This document shows positions 27,222 through 38,440 of a stretch of 64,000 nucleotides of DNA, piece after piece. Source of the stretch: Hyaloscypha bicolor E (lineage: Eukaryota > Ascomycota > Leotiomycetes > Helotiales > Hyaloscyphaceae); assembly GCF_002865645.1 (NCBI RefSeq), contig NW_020194512.1, positions 3,265,183-3,329,182 on the forward strand, read 5' to 3'. The position numbers and the translations under genes are program-made. The notes beneath the pieces were generated by a model. The model searched no databases. It was not told the DNA's origin and worked only from the letters and a program-made list of their open reading frames with translations. Within the stretch, counting starts at the first letter, position 1, and the number at the start of each line of letters is the position of its first letter.

Positions 27222-27727
27222 GATGTTCTCCTATGGATGATAGACTTGTAGCATTGATACTGTAGCATTCGCAATTCAAAGACAACCTTTTCCCTTCGAT
27301 CACCGCATTAAAAGGAAATATGCCGCGTGGCCATGCAGGAGTCCGCATTCGTTACAAGCTCAATATGCAGTACGACCAACAACAAGGTATCATGGTTCGC
27401 CAGTCAGCGCTTCCCGAACCTTAGGCTGACTGAACACCAAAAAGCCCTCTGGGCTATTTTTCTCTGTAGACCGATTTGGATGTCTTCCAGAACACTCGGA
27501 ATCACTGCTCGGGAGTCGGCTCGGAGACACCAGAACTCCCAAACGAACAGGTTGTCAATCTTCTCTACACATTCTCGTAACTCACGGCGGTCCACAGTCG
27601 GAGGTTTATCATAAGGCTCTGGACCCTGATTTTCTTCTCTAGTGACCAGTGAGGCTGGGGTTGGCACGTCGCTGGACACATTCACCGAAGAATATAAGTC
27701 CTGTATACCACATGTACCTGCCAACAA
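27222..27727. promoter_or_regulatory. Shared divergent promoter region (506 bp)
   Basis: This is the only DNA between the ATG of the kinase-ankyrin gene (minus) and the ATG of the caspase-like gene (plus), so it should contain both promoters and 5' UTRs. A TATA-like AATATAAG lies near 27692 on the plus side. A 126-codon open frame on the minus strand (27784-27404) has no ATG start and overlaps the start of the caspase gene; I do not treat it as a gene. Confidence 0.6.
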
Positions 27728-29974
27728 ATGGCAACTTCGAGCAATAAGATTAACGAGGACTGGGAGAAACACATCAATAGCCAAATAGAATTGTCTGCTC
27801 GTTCGAGGAGCTATGTCTATGTCAAAGTCTTGATCGTGTACTGGGAGGAAGGGGATGCAGGATTCAAAAGAGAAGGACGAGAACTGGGCGCAATGTTTGC
27901 TGATAAAGAGAAATTCGGTTTTGCTATGGACGAATTTGCTATTCCGAGTTCAGAAAGCCATTTGAATTTGCTCAATTTTATTGCAAGTTCGCTTCTCGAG
28001 GTCAGCACCTACGCAAAAGAGCAGCGGGGTACATCTTTGATCATAATACACTATGGTGGGCATGGGGATAGGAATGATGACAAACACAGCGGGGAGCAGA
28101 AAAGATCGGTTTGGGCTGCGTAAGTGTCAATTGGCTGAAGATAAAAGTACTCTGGCTTACCATCAAACAGAAAGAGTGAAGGTGAACCCACGCTGGAATG
28201 GTTTCGCATTCAGGATAGCATCTTGACGACTGAAACACATATACTGCTTCTCTTTGATTGCTGTTTTGCGGGTCAAGCTGGCCGAGGGAGAGAGCAAACG
28301 CCCACTCGAATTGAGCTTCTTGCCGCAGCAGCTATGAGCGTGAAAACCCCGCTGCCAGGGCCACGTTCATTCACTACAGCTCTCATCAGAGTAATCACCG
28401 CTGGCCTGGAGAAAGATGGACAAGTAACAGTATCTGACCTCAATCGGCGATTGATGTCTCGGGAGAGTGATCTCTTTGCAACCCCAATTCACGTGAACCT
28501 GGGTCAAGACCAAAAATCAATATGTCTGGAGCCACTTCGCCGAAATGCACAACCCAATCTTGACCATGAAGCGAGTGGACCTTCCTTCCAGCTCCTCATC
28601 AAAACGAGAGCTCAGCTAGAAAAGTCGGATCTAGATGAGATTGGGCGATGGCTTGGTGAGTATATGCCTTCCACGGTAGCGACTTTGCATGTCGAAAAGG
28701 TTCTTCAAACAACGAAATTCATTCAGAGTTTCATTGAAGGAGTTCGCAAAGGTGATGAACCTCTTATAAAAGGATTGAAGGATCCAGCTGTGGTAGACGT
28801 TCTGAGTGCATGGGACAGTGCGTTGGCCATCTTGAAAGGGATATTGGTGGAACAGAGAGGCCTTCGTCAACCATATAGAGACACTCCAATAGCTCAAAAG
28901 CTGGCCGAGAGACTCCTTGAGAAACTCGATACAGAGAATTCTGATTTCGTGGATCTATTGGAGCAGAAGCTCTTGTACGTCCCCATGTTAGCAGAGGAAG
29001 CAATCAACAGTACTGCTGCCACCACGCTCGGAATGGCAGATCAACTACGACTCCGACAAATGATTTGTGCTTCAGAGACATCACCATCTGATGTCGTCTC
29101 TGAAGAATCTCCAGGAAAAGAGAATGAGAAAGGCTATGCTATGATGCAGGAATATCGGAAGTATGGTCCATACGTGGATCCGGCTCAGATCCCAGCCTTG
29201 ACAAACCGAGTATGCCGCTTGGCAGAACTATTGAATGCACCAAAGAGCTCCGACTTTCGTTCGCTAAGATGTACTCAATGGTCTCACAATAATATTGAAC
29301 ATCAATACGTGCTTCATTTCGAGATTCCCAGCATCTACGAGAGTCAGAACAAATCATACCAAACCTTGCAATCAATCATCCAAAAACAAAGAGGATCCAC
29401 ACGACCTTCCCTCGACGAAAGATTCAGAATGGCATTTCTCCTGGCCAAAGCAGTTGGGAAATGGCATTCCGTGGGCTGGTTACATCAAGGCATCAGCAGT
29501 CCTAACATCATTTTCTTTAGCTTCAAAGACGGTCTAATAGATTACTCAAGTCCCTTCCTCGGTGGATTTGAATTTGCACGCCCAGATTCCGATCCTTCCG
29601 TCGGATATGCAGCAGATGATGTAGCTTTTAACGTCTACCGTCGCCCGGCCAGGCAAGGTGAAACACGAAATGGGCGTCGCAAAATCCATGACATTTATTC
29701 TCTGGGCGTTGTCCTTCTTGAAATTGGGCTTTGGCAGAGAGCATCTGTCATTGTGAATACGAAAGAGAATGGAATCGTATCAGCACGGGCGATGGCACAA
29801 AAATTACGAATAGCGGCTGCAGAAAGACTTTCTCATTATGCGGGGAGAAGTTATAAGGCTGCCGTGGAAGCATGTCTTAATTCGGACTTCAGCATGGATA
29901 CGGAATCAGAATTAGCACGCTCTTTCAAGGAGATGGTCCTTGGTAAGCTAGTGAAGGGAATGGCAATTACATAG
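27728..29974 (+). CDS. Caspase-like protease fused to kinase-like domain (two exons)
   Basis: Exons are 27728-28119 and 28171-29974, with a 51-nt intron (GTAAGT...AAACAG) and phase kept, giving 731 aa. Residues 28-230 form a caspase/metacaspase-like (peptidase C14) fold. The strand KVLIVYWEEGD (33-43) is followed by the catalytic His motif HYGGHGD (108-114, His112) and the catalytic Cys motif DCCFAG (160-165, Cys162). Residues about 245-560 are mostly helical and unassigned. Residues about 560-725 resemble the kinase-like C-terminus of fungal HeLo/prion-inhibition proteins. WLHQGISSPNIIFF replaces the HRDLKPxN loop and LGGFEFAR replaces DFG, so this part is probably a pseudokinase. HDIYSLGVVLLEIG is well kept. 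No membrane segment was seen. The gene lies head to head with the kinase-ankyrin gene, which suggests co-regulation. Confidence 0.88.
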
Positions 29975-30040
29975 GTATTTTCAAATATTCTCTTGAATGA
30001 AATACTTATAGAACATGAGGAACAGTAGTGACATTGTAAT

Positions 30041-30539
30041 TCAAGCGAATTGAAGGCTGTTCTCATCGAAGGTTCTGCCTTCCTCAACTCTTGCTCCATT
30101 ATCGAAGCTCAATGTGTACTTTTGAGGCTCTGGCACACTGGCAACCAGGTATGGTCCTTCCAACGACCGACCTCCTGCACTTGAAATATAGACGCTGTCT
30201 CCCACGCGGAACTTGTTGCCCTGGGTAGTGGTCAGCATTTGTAGCAAGTATTGATGATCACTAGGTCTTTACAGTAGCGTATTTGGGAATTCGGGGACGC
30301 CCTTCGCCATCTTCAAGCTTTGCAGGAGTAGTGGGAGGCTTCAGAGCGTACCAGTCAGCCTTGTTAAGAGCCTGGAGATGAATTGTTGCGGCACTAACAT
30401 TTTTATTCGCTCCCTCTGCTGGTGGCTGAGCTTTCTCCATCTTCACCACAGGGAAATGGGCAGTGTCAAATGTGGGGACCAAGACGCAGGTTTCGAAAAG
30501 CAATACCATCAGCAGGATACCGGAAGCCTGAGTGATCAT
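30041..30539 (-). CDS. Small protein with SH3/Tudor-like C-terminal domain (two exons)
   Basis: Exons are 30539-30273 and 30220-30041. The 52-nt intron has GTAAAG, branch GCTGAC and CTACCCAG at phase 0, giving 148 aa. The N-terminus has one hydrophobic stretch (ILLMVLLFETCVLV, about 8-21) that could be a signal anchor. The middle is Pro- and Ala-rich. The last 60 residues (VGDSVYI, EGPYLVASV, KYTLSFDNG) look like a small beta-barrel of the SH3/Tudor/KOW kind found in many short fungal proteins. I recognise the fold type but not a named family. The gene is convergent with the caspase-like gene, with 66 bp between stops. The start could instead be Met35 (K-M-E-K), without the hydrophobic segment. 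Confidence 0.7.
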
Positions 30540-31263
30540 GTTTTGTGGCGTGGCATATTGGTGCGCACACAATATGTACGTGTATTACGATAAGTGGTCA
30601 GTCGGCGATGCAAGCATACCCGAAGAAAGCCTGAGACGCATGTCCCATCCCAGTATCCAGCAAGGGTGAATACTTCCTTGTCAGACGCCCGCAATAGTCA
30701 AAGAGCCCCAAAAGTACTCCTCTTTCTTGGTGCAGCCAGCACTCTACCGCTGTTTTGCACAGTGGTGTTCTGTGCAAAGGTGACACGTAGCTTCTAGGAT
30801 CGGCTCAAATCATGCACCAGATGTCAAGGCGACCCGTTGGAGGAGGAAAATATAGTAAATTACAAGTGGTTGGTGAACAATGCTGCGAGCCTGCAGAAAA
30901 CCTAGGGTGAACTCGGCATTGTAGCCTCAAGTGGTATTGATTGCATAAATTGGTGTCCAATTATTTGTCAACACGAAAGTAGGTTACAAGTTTCTCGTTT
31001 TGAAATACTATGGAGGAGCAAAAACTCCAGATAGGGATTTAGCGAAACAAGTTTTAATCATAAGAGGAGAAAGTCGTGCTGCACCAGCGACTCGCGACGC
31101 TTAAGTGAAGCGAAGAATGCACGTTGTAGTGGAAAAGCTCTCTCGGCGTCAGGACCAAGCCTCCATAAGGATGAATAGCTAAGGGAAGGAAAGCATTATA
31201 CTTTGCAAAATTGTTAAGAGGCTTTGAAACATCTTGTAATGGGCTATTATTGTCAAACAAATT
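30540..31263. other. Intergenic region between divergent genes
   Basis: This 724-bp spacer separates the small Tudor-like gene (minus) from the DUF6594-type gene (plus) and presumably holds both promoters. It contains a perfect 9-bp inverted repeat, TTTGCACAG/CTGTGCAAA, at 30754-30778 with a 7-bp loop. Open frames present start at non-ATG codons or are short, and I do not call them. Confidence 0.5.
30754..30778. repeat. Perfect 9-bp inverted repeat
   Basis: The arms TTTGCACAG (30754-30762) and CTGTGCAAA (30770-30778) flank the loop TGGTGTT. It could be a dimeric regulator site or chance; no further copy was noticed. Confidence 0.6.
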
Positions 31264-32348
31264 ATGCGAGAACGAGTATCGACGAGGGTGGCATCTTATG
31301 GTAATCCCCACAGCAATTGCAAAGGCGTGAAAGTCCTCACACATAATGCAGTCGAGGAATTCCGGCCTGGTTACCCTCGGTATACCGCACTTCTCAGCGC
31401 ACATCCTTCTTTCCACAATTTCCGGCGATTTACTCGGACACGGCTGAGATTGTTGCTCCTGAAACAAGATGAAATTGCTGTGCTTGAAGAGTCATTGGAT
31501 AAGATAGATTCTGCAGAGGAATGCGAGCTCTTCCTGGGATGCAGGCGTCGAGATGCGAACCCGGCCCGTCAAGAGATTCTGCGACAGTTGAAGTTGTCTC
31601 TGGCTGAATATGGTATTGCCTCTCAAGCTTTCAATACTAGGACTACATCTGACCAAGCCCTCAAGACAGTATGGTGGATCAAAATCACCGAAGCTTATCA
31701 CTCCCAGAATCCAGCCAGAGGGACGTCCAAAATCTAAGGAACTGGATTGAAGGCACCTCTTGTCTTACACGTCAAGAATCGGCTTACCTTGAAGACTGCG
31801 ACGATCTTATGAACCTGAGTGGGCCGGCAGACAACGCTATCACCCGTATGGAATCAATAGTTGAAGATTCACTGTTTTGGATCGACTTTGCTATTCGCAG
31901 AGTAAGTGCTTCGAAGAGTTGCGCACATGACAAATGAGAATGCTAAGCATTACAAGTATCTCCCTTGGAGATGTAAGGCACGCCTCACAAAGGTTCCGCG
32001 GGATGGTAATATACTAATTCTTGGTCCATGGCTCCGAAGTATTAGTCGGTCTATCACGACGTGGCTTGCGACATTAATACTGCTTGTCCCAGTTATAGCA
32101 TTGAATTCTATCGCTAGCTCCGAGGGGAGATTGGCAACAATCGTTCTGTCCTCAGGAATTCTCCTCTCCTCAGTGTCTCTTTTCACGAAGGCTAGCACTA
32201 TTGACATTTTCATTACCGGTGCGAGGTAAGAACATCCAGTGGGATCCCTGAACGACATAAGCTAACAGTCTACAGCTATGCAGCCGTTCTGGTTATTTTT
32301 ACGACTTCAGGGACTGCTCAGTCATCGAATAATAACTGCAGCTGCTGA
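31264..32348 (+). CDS. DUF6594-type multi-pass membrane protein (four exons)
   Basis: Exons are 31264-31612, 31666-31901, 31957-32225 and 32276-32348. Introns are 53, 55 and 50 nt, each with GT...AG and a CTRAY-like branch. The total is 927 nt, 308 aa. The family signature is visible: GYPRYTALLSAHPSFHNFRRF-like start (36-56), L-L-L-KQDE-I-LEE (63-76), then E-Y-D-S-M...SLP-SS-RD-LRNW (across intron 1) and a C-terminal membrane part. Three hydrophobic helices end the protein: TTWLATLILLVPVIALNSI, LATIVLSSGILLSSVSLFT and the stretch ending YAAVLVIFTTS, whose SYAAVLV is formed across intron 3. DUF6594 proteins are common in Pezizomycotina and their function is unknown. The intron 1 acceptor is CTCAAG, chosen because it restores the family motif; the more obvious ACAG four bases on does not. 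The start is the first ATG; an earlier exon cannot be excluded. Confidence 0.82.
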
Positions 32349-33080
32349 GTAGACGGCAATGACAGATGCCGGAATCAGAGCAAGAGGGGCAGTGTTATTC
32401 TGAAAATATAAGAAGACACGGAGGCTGGATATGAAACTCGTTGTGACCATATGTCAGTATACATAATCAGGACATAAACTTAACAGCAATAAAATATACC
32501 GAGCTTTGCTTCTCTCGCATTGAGAATTCAACACGATTGGAGATATTTTGTCCTTCGTGACGGTATGGACTGCCTCTTTAGATCGACGAAAAGAGGCAGA
32601 CAAGAAGCGCTACTCACCTGATGCATGTGGCGGTTCATCCTTCCCTTAATCTTCCCCACAATCGCCCGTTCATGCACGAGCCGGAAGACCTTCCAGTATG
32701 TCCCGAGCGTGCTAGCCGACTTAATGCCTGAAAGCCTCCTCCTACCTTTCTGTTACAATAAAACATTGTTGTTATATTGTAATAATAATATATAGATAGA
32801 TCAAAAGGAAAGAGAGGTGTGGCAGGAGTGGCCAAAGCTTAAATACAGGAGTGTAGTCACGTGAGCCTGCACGTGACTACCAGCATATAGTTGCCATGCA
32901 ACACTTTCCCCCGGCGTTGATTTAACATCTATTCGAAGAAGACCTTAAGAGTGCAGCGGGAAATAGAGAAATAGACTTGCTTTATTTTACGCTACCGAAT
33001 ACTTTTTTAACCAGCAAGATTTTTCTCTAATTTATAAGTATTAATTAATTAGTATTAATTAATTAGTATTAATTAATTAG
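32349..33080. other. Right edge of island 1, non-coding
   Basis: Nothing gene-like was found beyond the DUF6594 gene. It holds a near-palindromic CACGTG inverted repeat (32853-32880). The composition switches from normal to AT-rich at about 32980-33030. Three perfect 14-bp tandem copies of TATTAATTAATTAG (33039-33080) run directly into the solo LTR. Confidence 0.6.
32853..32880. repeat. 11-bp inverted repeat with CACGTG boxes
   Basis: GTAGTCACGTG (32853-32863) and CACGTGACTAC (32870-32880) are perfect inverted copies separated by AGCCTG. Each arm contains a CACGTG E-box, the core site of bHLH regulators. Similar CACGTGAT sequences occur inside hAT copies B and C, so an element-end origin is also possible. 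Confidence 0.7.
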
Positions 33081-33487
33081 TATTAGTTTACTAGTAATAT
33101 ATAATACTATTATATAATATATATAAAGTACTTAATATATAAGTTAATAAAGTAATTAATATTTAAAAGTAAGAAATATAGTATTATAATATTAATATAC
33201 TTTCTTTAAATTACTAAGCTTAATTAGAACTAGTTTATTAGTCGAGTTATATATATAATACAAAGTTATATATTTATATTTTATTATTTATATTTTATTA
33301 TTTATATTTTATTATTTATATTTTATTATTTATATTTTATTATTTATATTTATATTTTATTATTTATATTTTATTATTTATATTTTATTATTTATATTTT
33401 ATTATTTATATTTTATTATTTATATTCTAATATCTTCGAGTTATATAATTATATTATATAACTCTCGAAATATTAGCTATACTAATA
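33081..33487 (-). repeat. Solo copia LTR with internal repeat expansion
   Basis: The reverse-complement copia LTR begins TATTAGTTTACTAG and ends GCTATACTAATA, as in element 2. It is 407 bp, against 285 and 307 bp in the other copies. The excess is a tandem array of TTTATATTTTATTA (14 bp, about 11 copies, 33273-33424) at the place where the other LTRs carry their GGGATA/TATCCC motif cluster. No internal retrotransposon sequence follows, so it is a solo LTR. The flanking pentamers (ATTAG and ATAAT) do not match. Confidence 0.8.
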
Positions 33488-33492
33488 ATAAT

Positions 33493-34510
33493 ATTAAAAG
33501 TTCGAATTCAATTTCTTTTAAAATATAAATTTTAATTAATTTTAAATCTAGTTATTCGAATATATAACTTAATAATTATCTTATTATTTTTCTAATAAAA
33601 GTCTTAAAGTCTTATAAAGGCATTTTATTAATAGATTTAGAATATTTAAAATATATAAGCTAAATAGGCCTTAAATTACTTCTAATAAATCTTATATATT
33701 AATAGACTTTATTTTATTATAGCCTTTTAAATATTATAAGAATTATTTTTAAAAGTATTTATAATAAAATTAATTTTAGAAAAGTATTTATTATATATTT
33801 AAAATTAGATTTTAAAAACTACTTTCTTTAAAAGAATATAAAAGTTCTTTATTTTTAAGAGACTATTTATAATATAAGTTAAATATTCGAATTTTAAAGA
33901 ACTTTCTTTTAATTTAAATATATTTTTAAGATATTATATAATAGCTTTTAATAAATAATATCGAGATTACTTTTAAAGCTTATTATATTAGAAAAAATAT
34001 AAATTCTAGTATTAAAAGTTAGAATTTGGCCTTTTTTAAAATATAAGTTCTAGTTAATTTTAAAACTAATTATTTAAATATATAATTTAGTAATTATTTT
34101 ATTATTTTTCTAATAAAGATTTCGAAGTTTCTTAAAAGTATTTTATTAATAGATTTGAAATATTTGAAATATATTAGCTAAATAAGCCTTAAATAATTTC
34201 TAATAAATCTTATATAATAATTTTTATTTTATTATAATTTTTTAAATATTATAAGATTCGTTTCTAAAAATATTTATAATAGAATTAATTCTAGAAAAGT
34301 ATCTATTATAAATTTAAAATTAGATTCTAAAGACTATTATTTAGAAAAATACAAATATTTTCTATTTTTTAAAAGACTTTTTATAATATAAATTAGATAT
34401 CCGGATTTTAAAAAGCTTTTTTTAATTTAAATATACTTTTAAAATATTATATAATAGTTTCTAATAAATAGTATTAAAATTACTTTTAAAGCTTATTATA
34501 TTAGAAAAAG
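33493..34510. repeat. Tandem duplication, about 518-bp unit, two copies
   Basis: Copy 1 (about 33493-34003) and copy 2 (about 34011-34510) begin with ATTAAAAGTT and end with GCTTATTATATTAGAAAAA. They are parallel throughout with many transition-type differences. The register shift is 518 bp at the start and 513 bp near the end. No coding frame was seen. Independent C-to-T decay of the two copies suggests RIP acted after the duplication. Confidence 0.82.
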
Positions 34511-37500
34511 AAATAGATTCTAATTCTATTTTAGAAAGCTTTCTAATAAAAATTACAAAAAAAAATAAAATAGATTTATAAATAGAGTTTTTATAAAATA
34601 TAATAAAATATAAAATAGCTTTAAAGATATTCTTATATTATTCTAATTATTGAATTTATTAATTAATTATATTTATTAATTCTTGCTTTTATTAGAATAC
34701 TTTAACCTTAATATATAAGTTCTATTTTATAATTTAAATAATATTAATTTAGATATTAATTTCAGTATTTTAATTATTATTAGAATTATTTTCATTATTA
34801 TGAATTATTTATAAAGGCTTCTAAAGAGCCTTATTAAAAGTATTAGATAAGTCTTTACTATTATTTATATTGAAATTAATTTAGTTAATTTCTTTTATAG
34901 AAATAGCTTTAGTAAAGAATTATAGATTTTATAGATTTCGAGATATAATTATTTATTAAACTATTTTTTAAAAAAATAAAGAGATTAGCTTATAAGATAT
35001 TTATTAATAAATAATAGAATAATAGAATAATTTAGTAAATTATAAAACTATAATATTAAATTTAGTATAAAACTAATTTCTATTTCTTTTATAAAGTCTA
35101 AAGAAGCTTTTTCTAAATAGAAAACTCTAATAATATATATATAATTAGTAATTTATAAATCTAATACTTATAATACTAAAGAATTATTAATCTTTCTAAT
35201 TACTATTTATAATATTCGAGATTTATTATATATTTTTAAGTTATATATAATTTTATATATATTATAAAATAAATTAAGAATATATTCTTTAAATTCTTTA
35301 AAATTCTTTTTTAAGCGAAATATTTTAATATATAAATTAAAATAAATACTTAAAATAAAGAAATAATAAAATAATAATAAAATAATAATAAAATAATAAT
35401 AAAATAATAATAAAATAATAATAAAATAATAATAAAATAATAATAAAATAATAATAAAATATTACAAATATTATAATAGATTTAAACCAAAAATATATAT
35501 AAGAATTATATAAAATAAAACTTATTTTAATATTTATAGCTATATATATATACTAATTATAAAATATAGTATTAGAATTATTTATTAATATATATATTAA
35601 TATTATTAATTAAAACTTTATAATATATTAGTAATTATTTAATTTCTAGTATTTTATTAATTTTTATATTCTTGAAATTTCTTTTCTAATATTACTAAAT
35701 TAGTTTATACTAATATTAAATACTATAAATTAATATAATATATATTAATTAAGCTAATTTGAAAAGTATATATTTATTAAAAAATTATTTAAATTATTTA
35801 AAAATTATTTAAAAATTATTTATAAATAATATAAATAATAAATATTTTAAATAAAATAAATAATATAAATAATTATATAAAAGCTATATAGAAATTAATT
35901 AATTATAATAAATTAATATATATTTAAATTTAAAAAAAACTGAGGTTTTTATTAAATAGCCTTATATAAACTAAGCTATTTAAATATTAGTTTTTTATAA
36001 TAAATAAACTAGTTATTATTAAGATTTAATTTATTTATTAAACAGTAAAATAATACTAAATATAAGCTTTTTTTAAAGCTTTATTTAATTAGACTAGCTC
36101 AATTATATAAATAGATTATATATATTATTTATAAATAACTTAAATAAAATATAAATATAATAATAGTATTGAATTTTAAATTTAAATAAAATAAAAATAA
36201 AAGCTATTATTTTTGATTTATTTATTTAATATATTAAAGAATAAAATATATTTTTATTTAATTTAGTAATAAGATTAAAAATACTAGTTTGGCTTTTAAA
36301 TTTATAATTAAAATAATTAATAAAAAAATTCTAATAAAAGTATTATTATTAAATATATAAATAAGAAATAAGACTATATTATAATACTATTTATTATTAG
36401 ATTATAAAGGCTTTATTTTAAGATAAATAAGATTTATTAATATAAAGTCTAAAATTCTAGAAAATAAAATTATAAAACTAAATTATATTTTATAAAATTT
36501 AAAGCCAAATATTATTTTAGAACTTTAAATAATATTTATTTTAAAATAATAAGCCTAGCTTATATAAGAGTTTAATTTGCTTATCTAAAAAGTAATTAAA
36601 ATATTACTATTAATAAATAAGAATAAAAAGAAATATAAATTTTAAAAACATTAAAAAAATATAAAAAGAATAATAAAATAAAAAACATTTTAGGAACTAA
36701 AAAGAAATTAGATTAAGAAAATTAAACTCGAATCTCTTAATATAAATCGAAATAATTAAGTTATTAAAGCCTTTTATAATTTCTTTAATTATTTTTAATA
36801 TAAAAAAATCAGAATTATTTAAAGATTTACTTTTTTATAATAAACTATTTTTATTTATAGAAATTATTTATTATTATATAAAATAATATAAATTAATATA
36901 ATCTTTTAAAAAAATAACTCAATCTGAAAATACTATTTATATATTACTTATATATTAAATATTTAAAAGCTATATTTAATTTAAAAATAGTAATATATAA
37001 GTTATTTAAATTAATTCTTTATATTTTAGTATTATAAAGCTATTAATTCTTAAAATAAAGTTTTTATCTTTTTAGGCTTATTATAAATTTTAATATTAAT
37101 AATTTAAGTACTAATTATAATTTAATATTTAATAATATTTATAATAAATTAATATTAGAATTTAAATATTCTCAAATATATTTTAGATATAGAACTATTT
37201 AATAAATTAAACTATAAAATTATATTTTCTTTATAAATATTAAATTAGAAAATAAAAATAATTATTATTTTATTTTAAAAAATATTAGCTTTAAATAAAG
37301 AAATTAATTTTTATTTTATTAATAAAATCTTAATATTTAACTTTTTATTTTTATTAAACTTTTAGTTTTTAATAATAAAAGAATTTATGTTTGAAATTTT
37401 ATAATATTTAAAAGAAATTCTTAAAAATTTAAATAGTCTTTTTAGTAATAATTTTAATGAAATAAACTAGTATTTAATTATAATATAATAATAGAAAAAG

Positions 37501-38133
37501 TAAGCTTTAAAGAAGTCTATAATACTATACTTCTATTTAAATAAAAAGAAATAACTTAATATATTTTAATATATTTTAATAATAAATACTTTTTAAAATA
37601 ATAGAAAGTATTTAAAGAAATTTTCAAGTAATTACAGATTTCTAATTTCTAATAGAAAATATATGAAATTTGTTTTATAAAATATAAAAAAAGTAAACTT
37701 AATCTATATCTTTTTAAGTAAATAGACTTTATTTATCTTATATAGTATATTAAATAATTAGATTAGATTAGGTTAATAGCTATTAATCTAATTATAAAAT
37801 ATATTCTATTTATATATTAAGTAGATTAATTATAATTAATTTAATTAATCTAATTAATATATATATAATTCTATATATAATTATACTAGCCTAATCTAGT
37901 AATACTTCTATTATTTCTAGCTCTAGTACTATATTAATTAGATATAGTAATATTTAGTAAATAACTCGAAACTAAATTAAAAAAGAGCAAATATAAAAGA
38001 ATAACTAATTTATTATTATTAAAAGCTAGTATATAGCTACTATTATATAAGCTCTAGCTTAGTTTAACGAGAGCTATCTAATAGATACTTTAGTTATTTA
38101 ATACTTATTAAATAAATAGTAATTTATTATAAT
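34511..38133. other. AT-rich RIP-type DNA, unclassified
   Basis: No gene was found. About 34990-35210 is similar in the same orientation to about 53815-54060, marking a shared dispersed repeat. An 11-bp tandem array (AAAATAATAAT, about nine copies) lies at 35361-35462. No element ends were recognised. Confidence 0.5.
35361..35462. repeat. 11-bp tandem repeat AAAATAATAAT
   Basis: About nine near-perfect head-to-tail copies lie within AT-rich repeat DNA. There are no spacers and no coding potential. Confidence 0.9.
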
Positions 38134-38440
38134 TATTAGTTTACTAGTAATATATAATACTATTATATAAGTTATAGAATACTATTTATATAAGGTTAAT
38201 AAAGTTATTATTATTTAGAAATAAGAATTATAGTATTATAGTATTAATATATAATTCCTAAATTTATTAAGTCTAAAAGAATCTAGTCTACTAATTGAAT
38301 TATTAATAGAATATAAAGTTATATAACTATATTTTATATTCTATATCCTATTATTTATATTCTATTATCTATATCCTGTATTCTATATCCCGTATCTCGT
38401 AACTATATATATAACTCTTAAAGAAACAATTATATTAATA
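38134..38440 (-). repeat. 3' LTR of copia element 2 (reverse orientation)
   Basis: It starts TATTAGTTTACTAG and ends ATTAATA. The paired LTR at 50308 has the same length. It carries a cluster of CTATATCC/TATTCTAT motifs (38325-38395) where element 1 has GGGATA motifs. Confidence 0.85.

Noticed and set aside
27404..27784. 126-codon minus-strand frame in the divergent promoter
   Set aside because: It has no ATG start, overlaps the start of the caspase-like gene, and no splice link to the kinase gene was found. It may be a shadow or an old gene fragment.
31054..31467. 137-codon minus-strand frame
   Set aside because: It is antisense to exon 1 of the DUF6594-type gene, whose spliced structure and family motifs are convincing.
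31613..31669. Alternative acceptor ACAG at 31669 for intron 1 of the DUF6594-type gene
   Set aside because: It keeps the frame that soon ends at a stop and loses the family motif. The acceptor at 31665 gives the expected E-Y-D...SLP-SS-RD motif and an open downstream exon.
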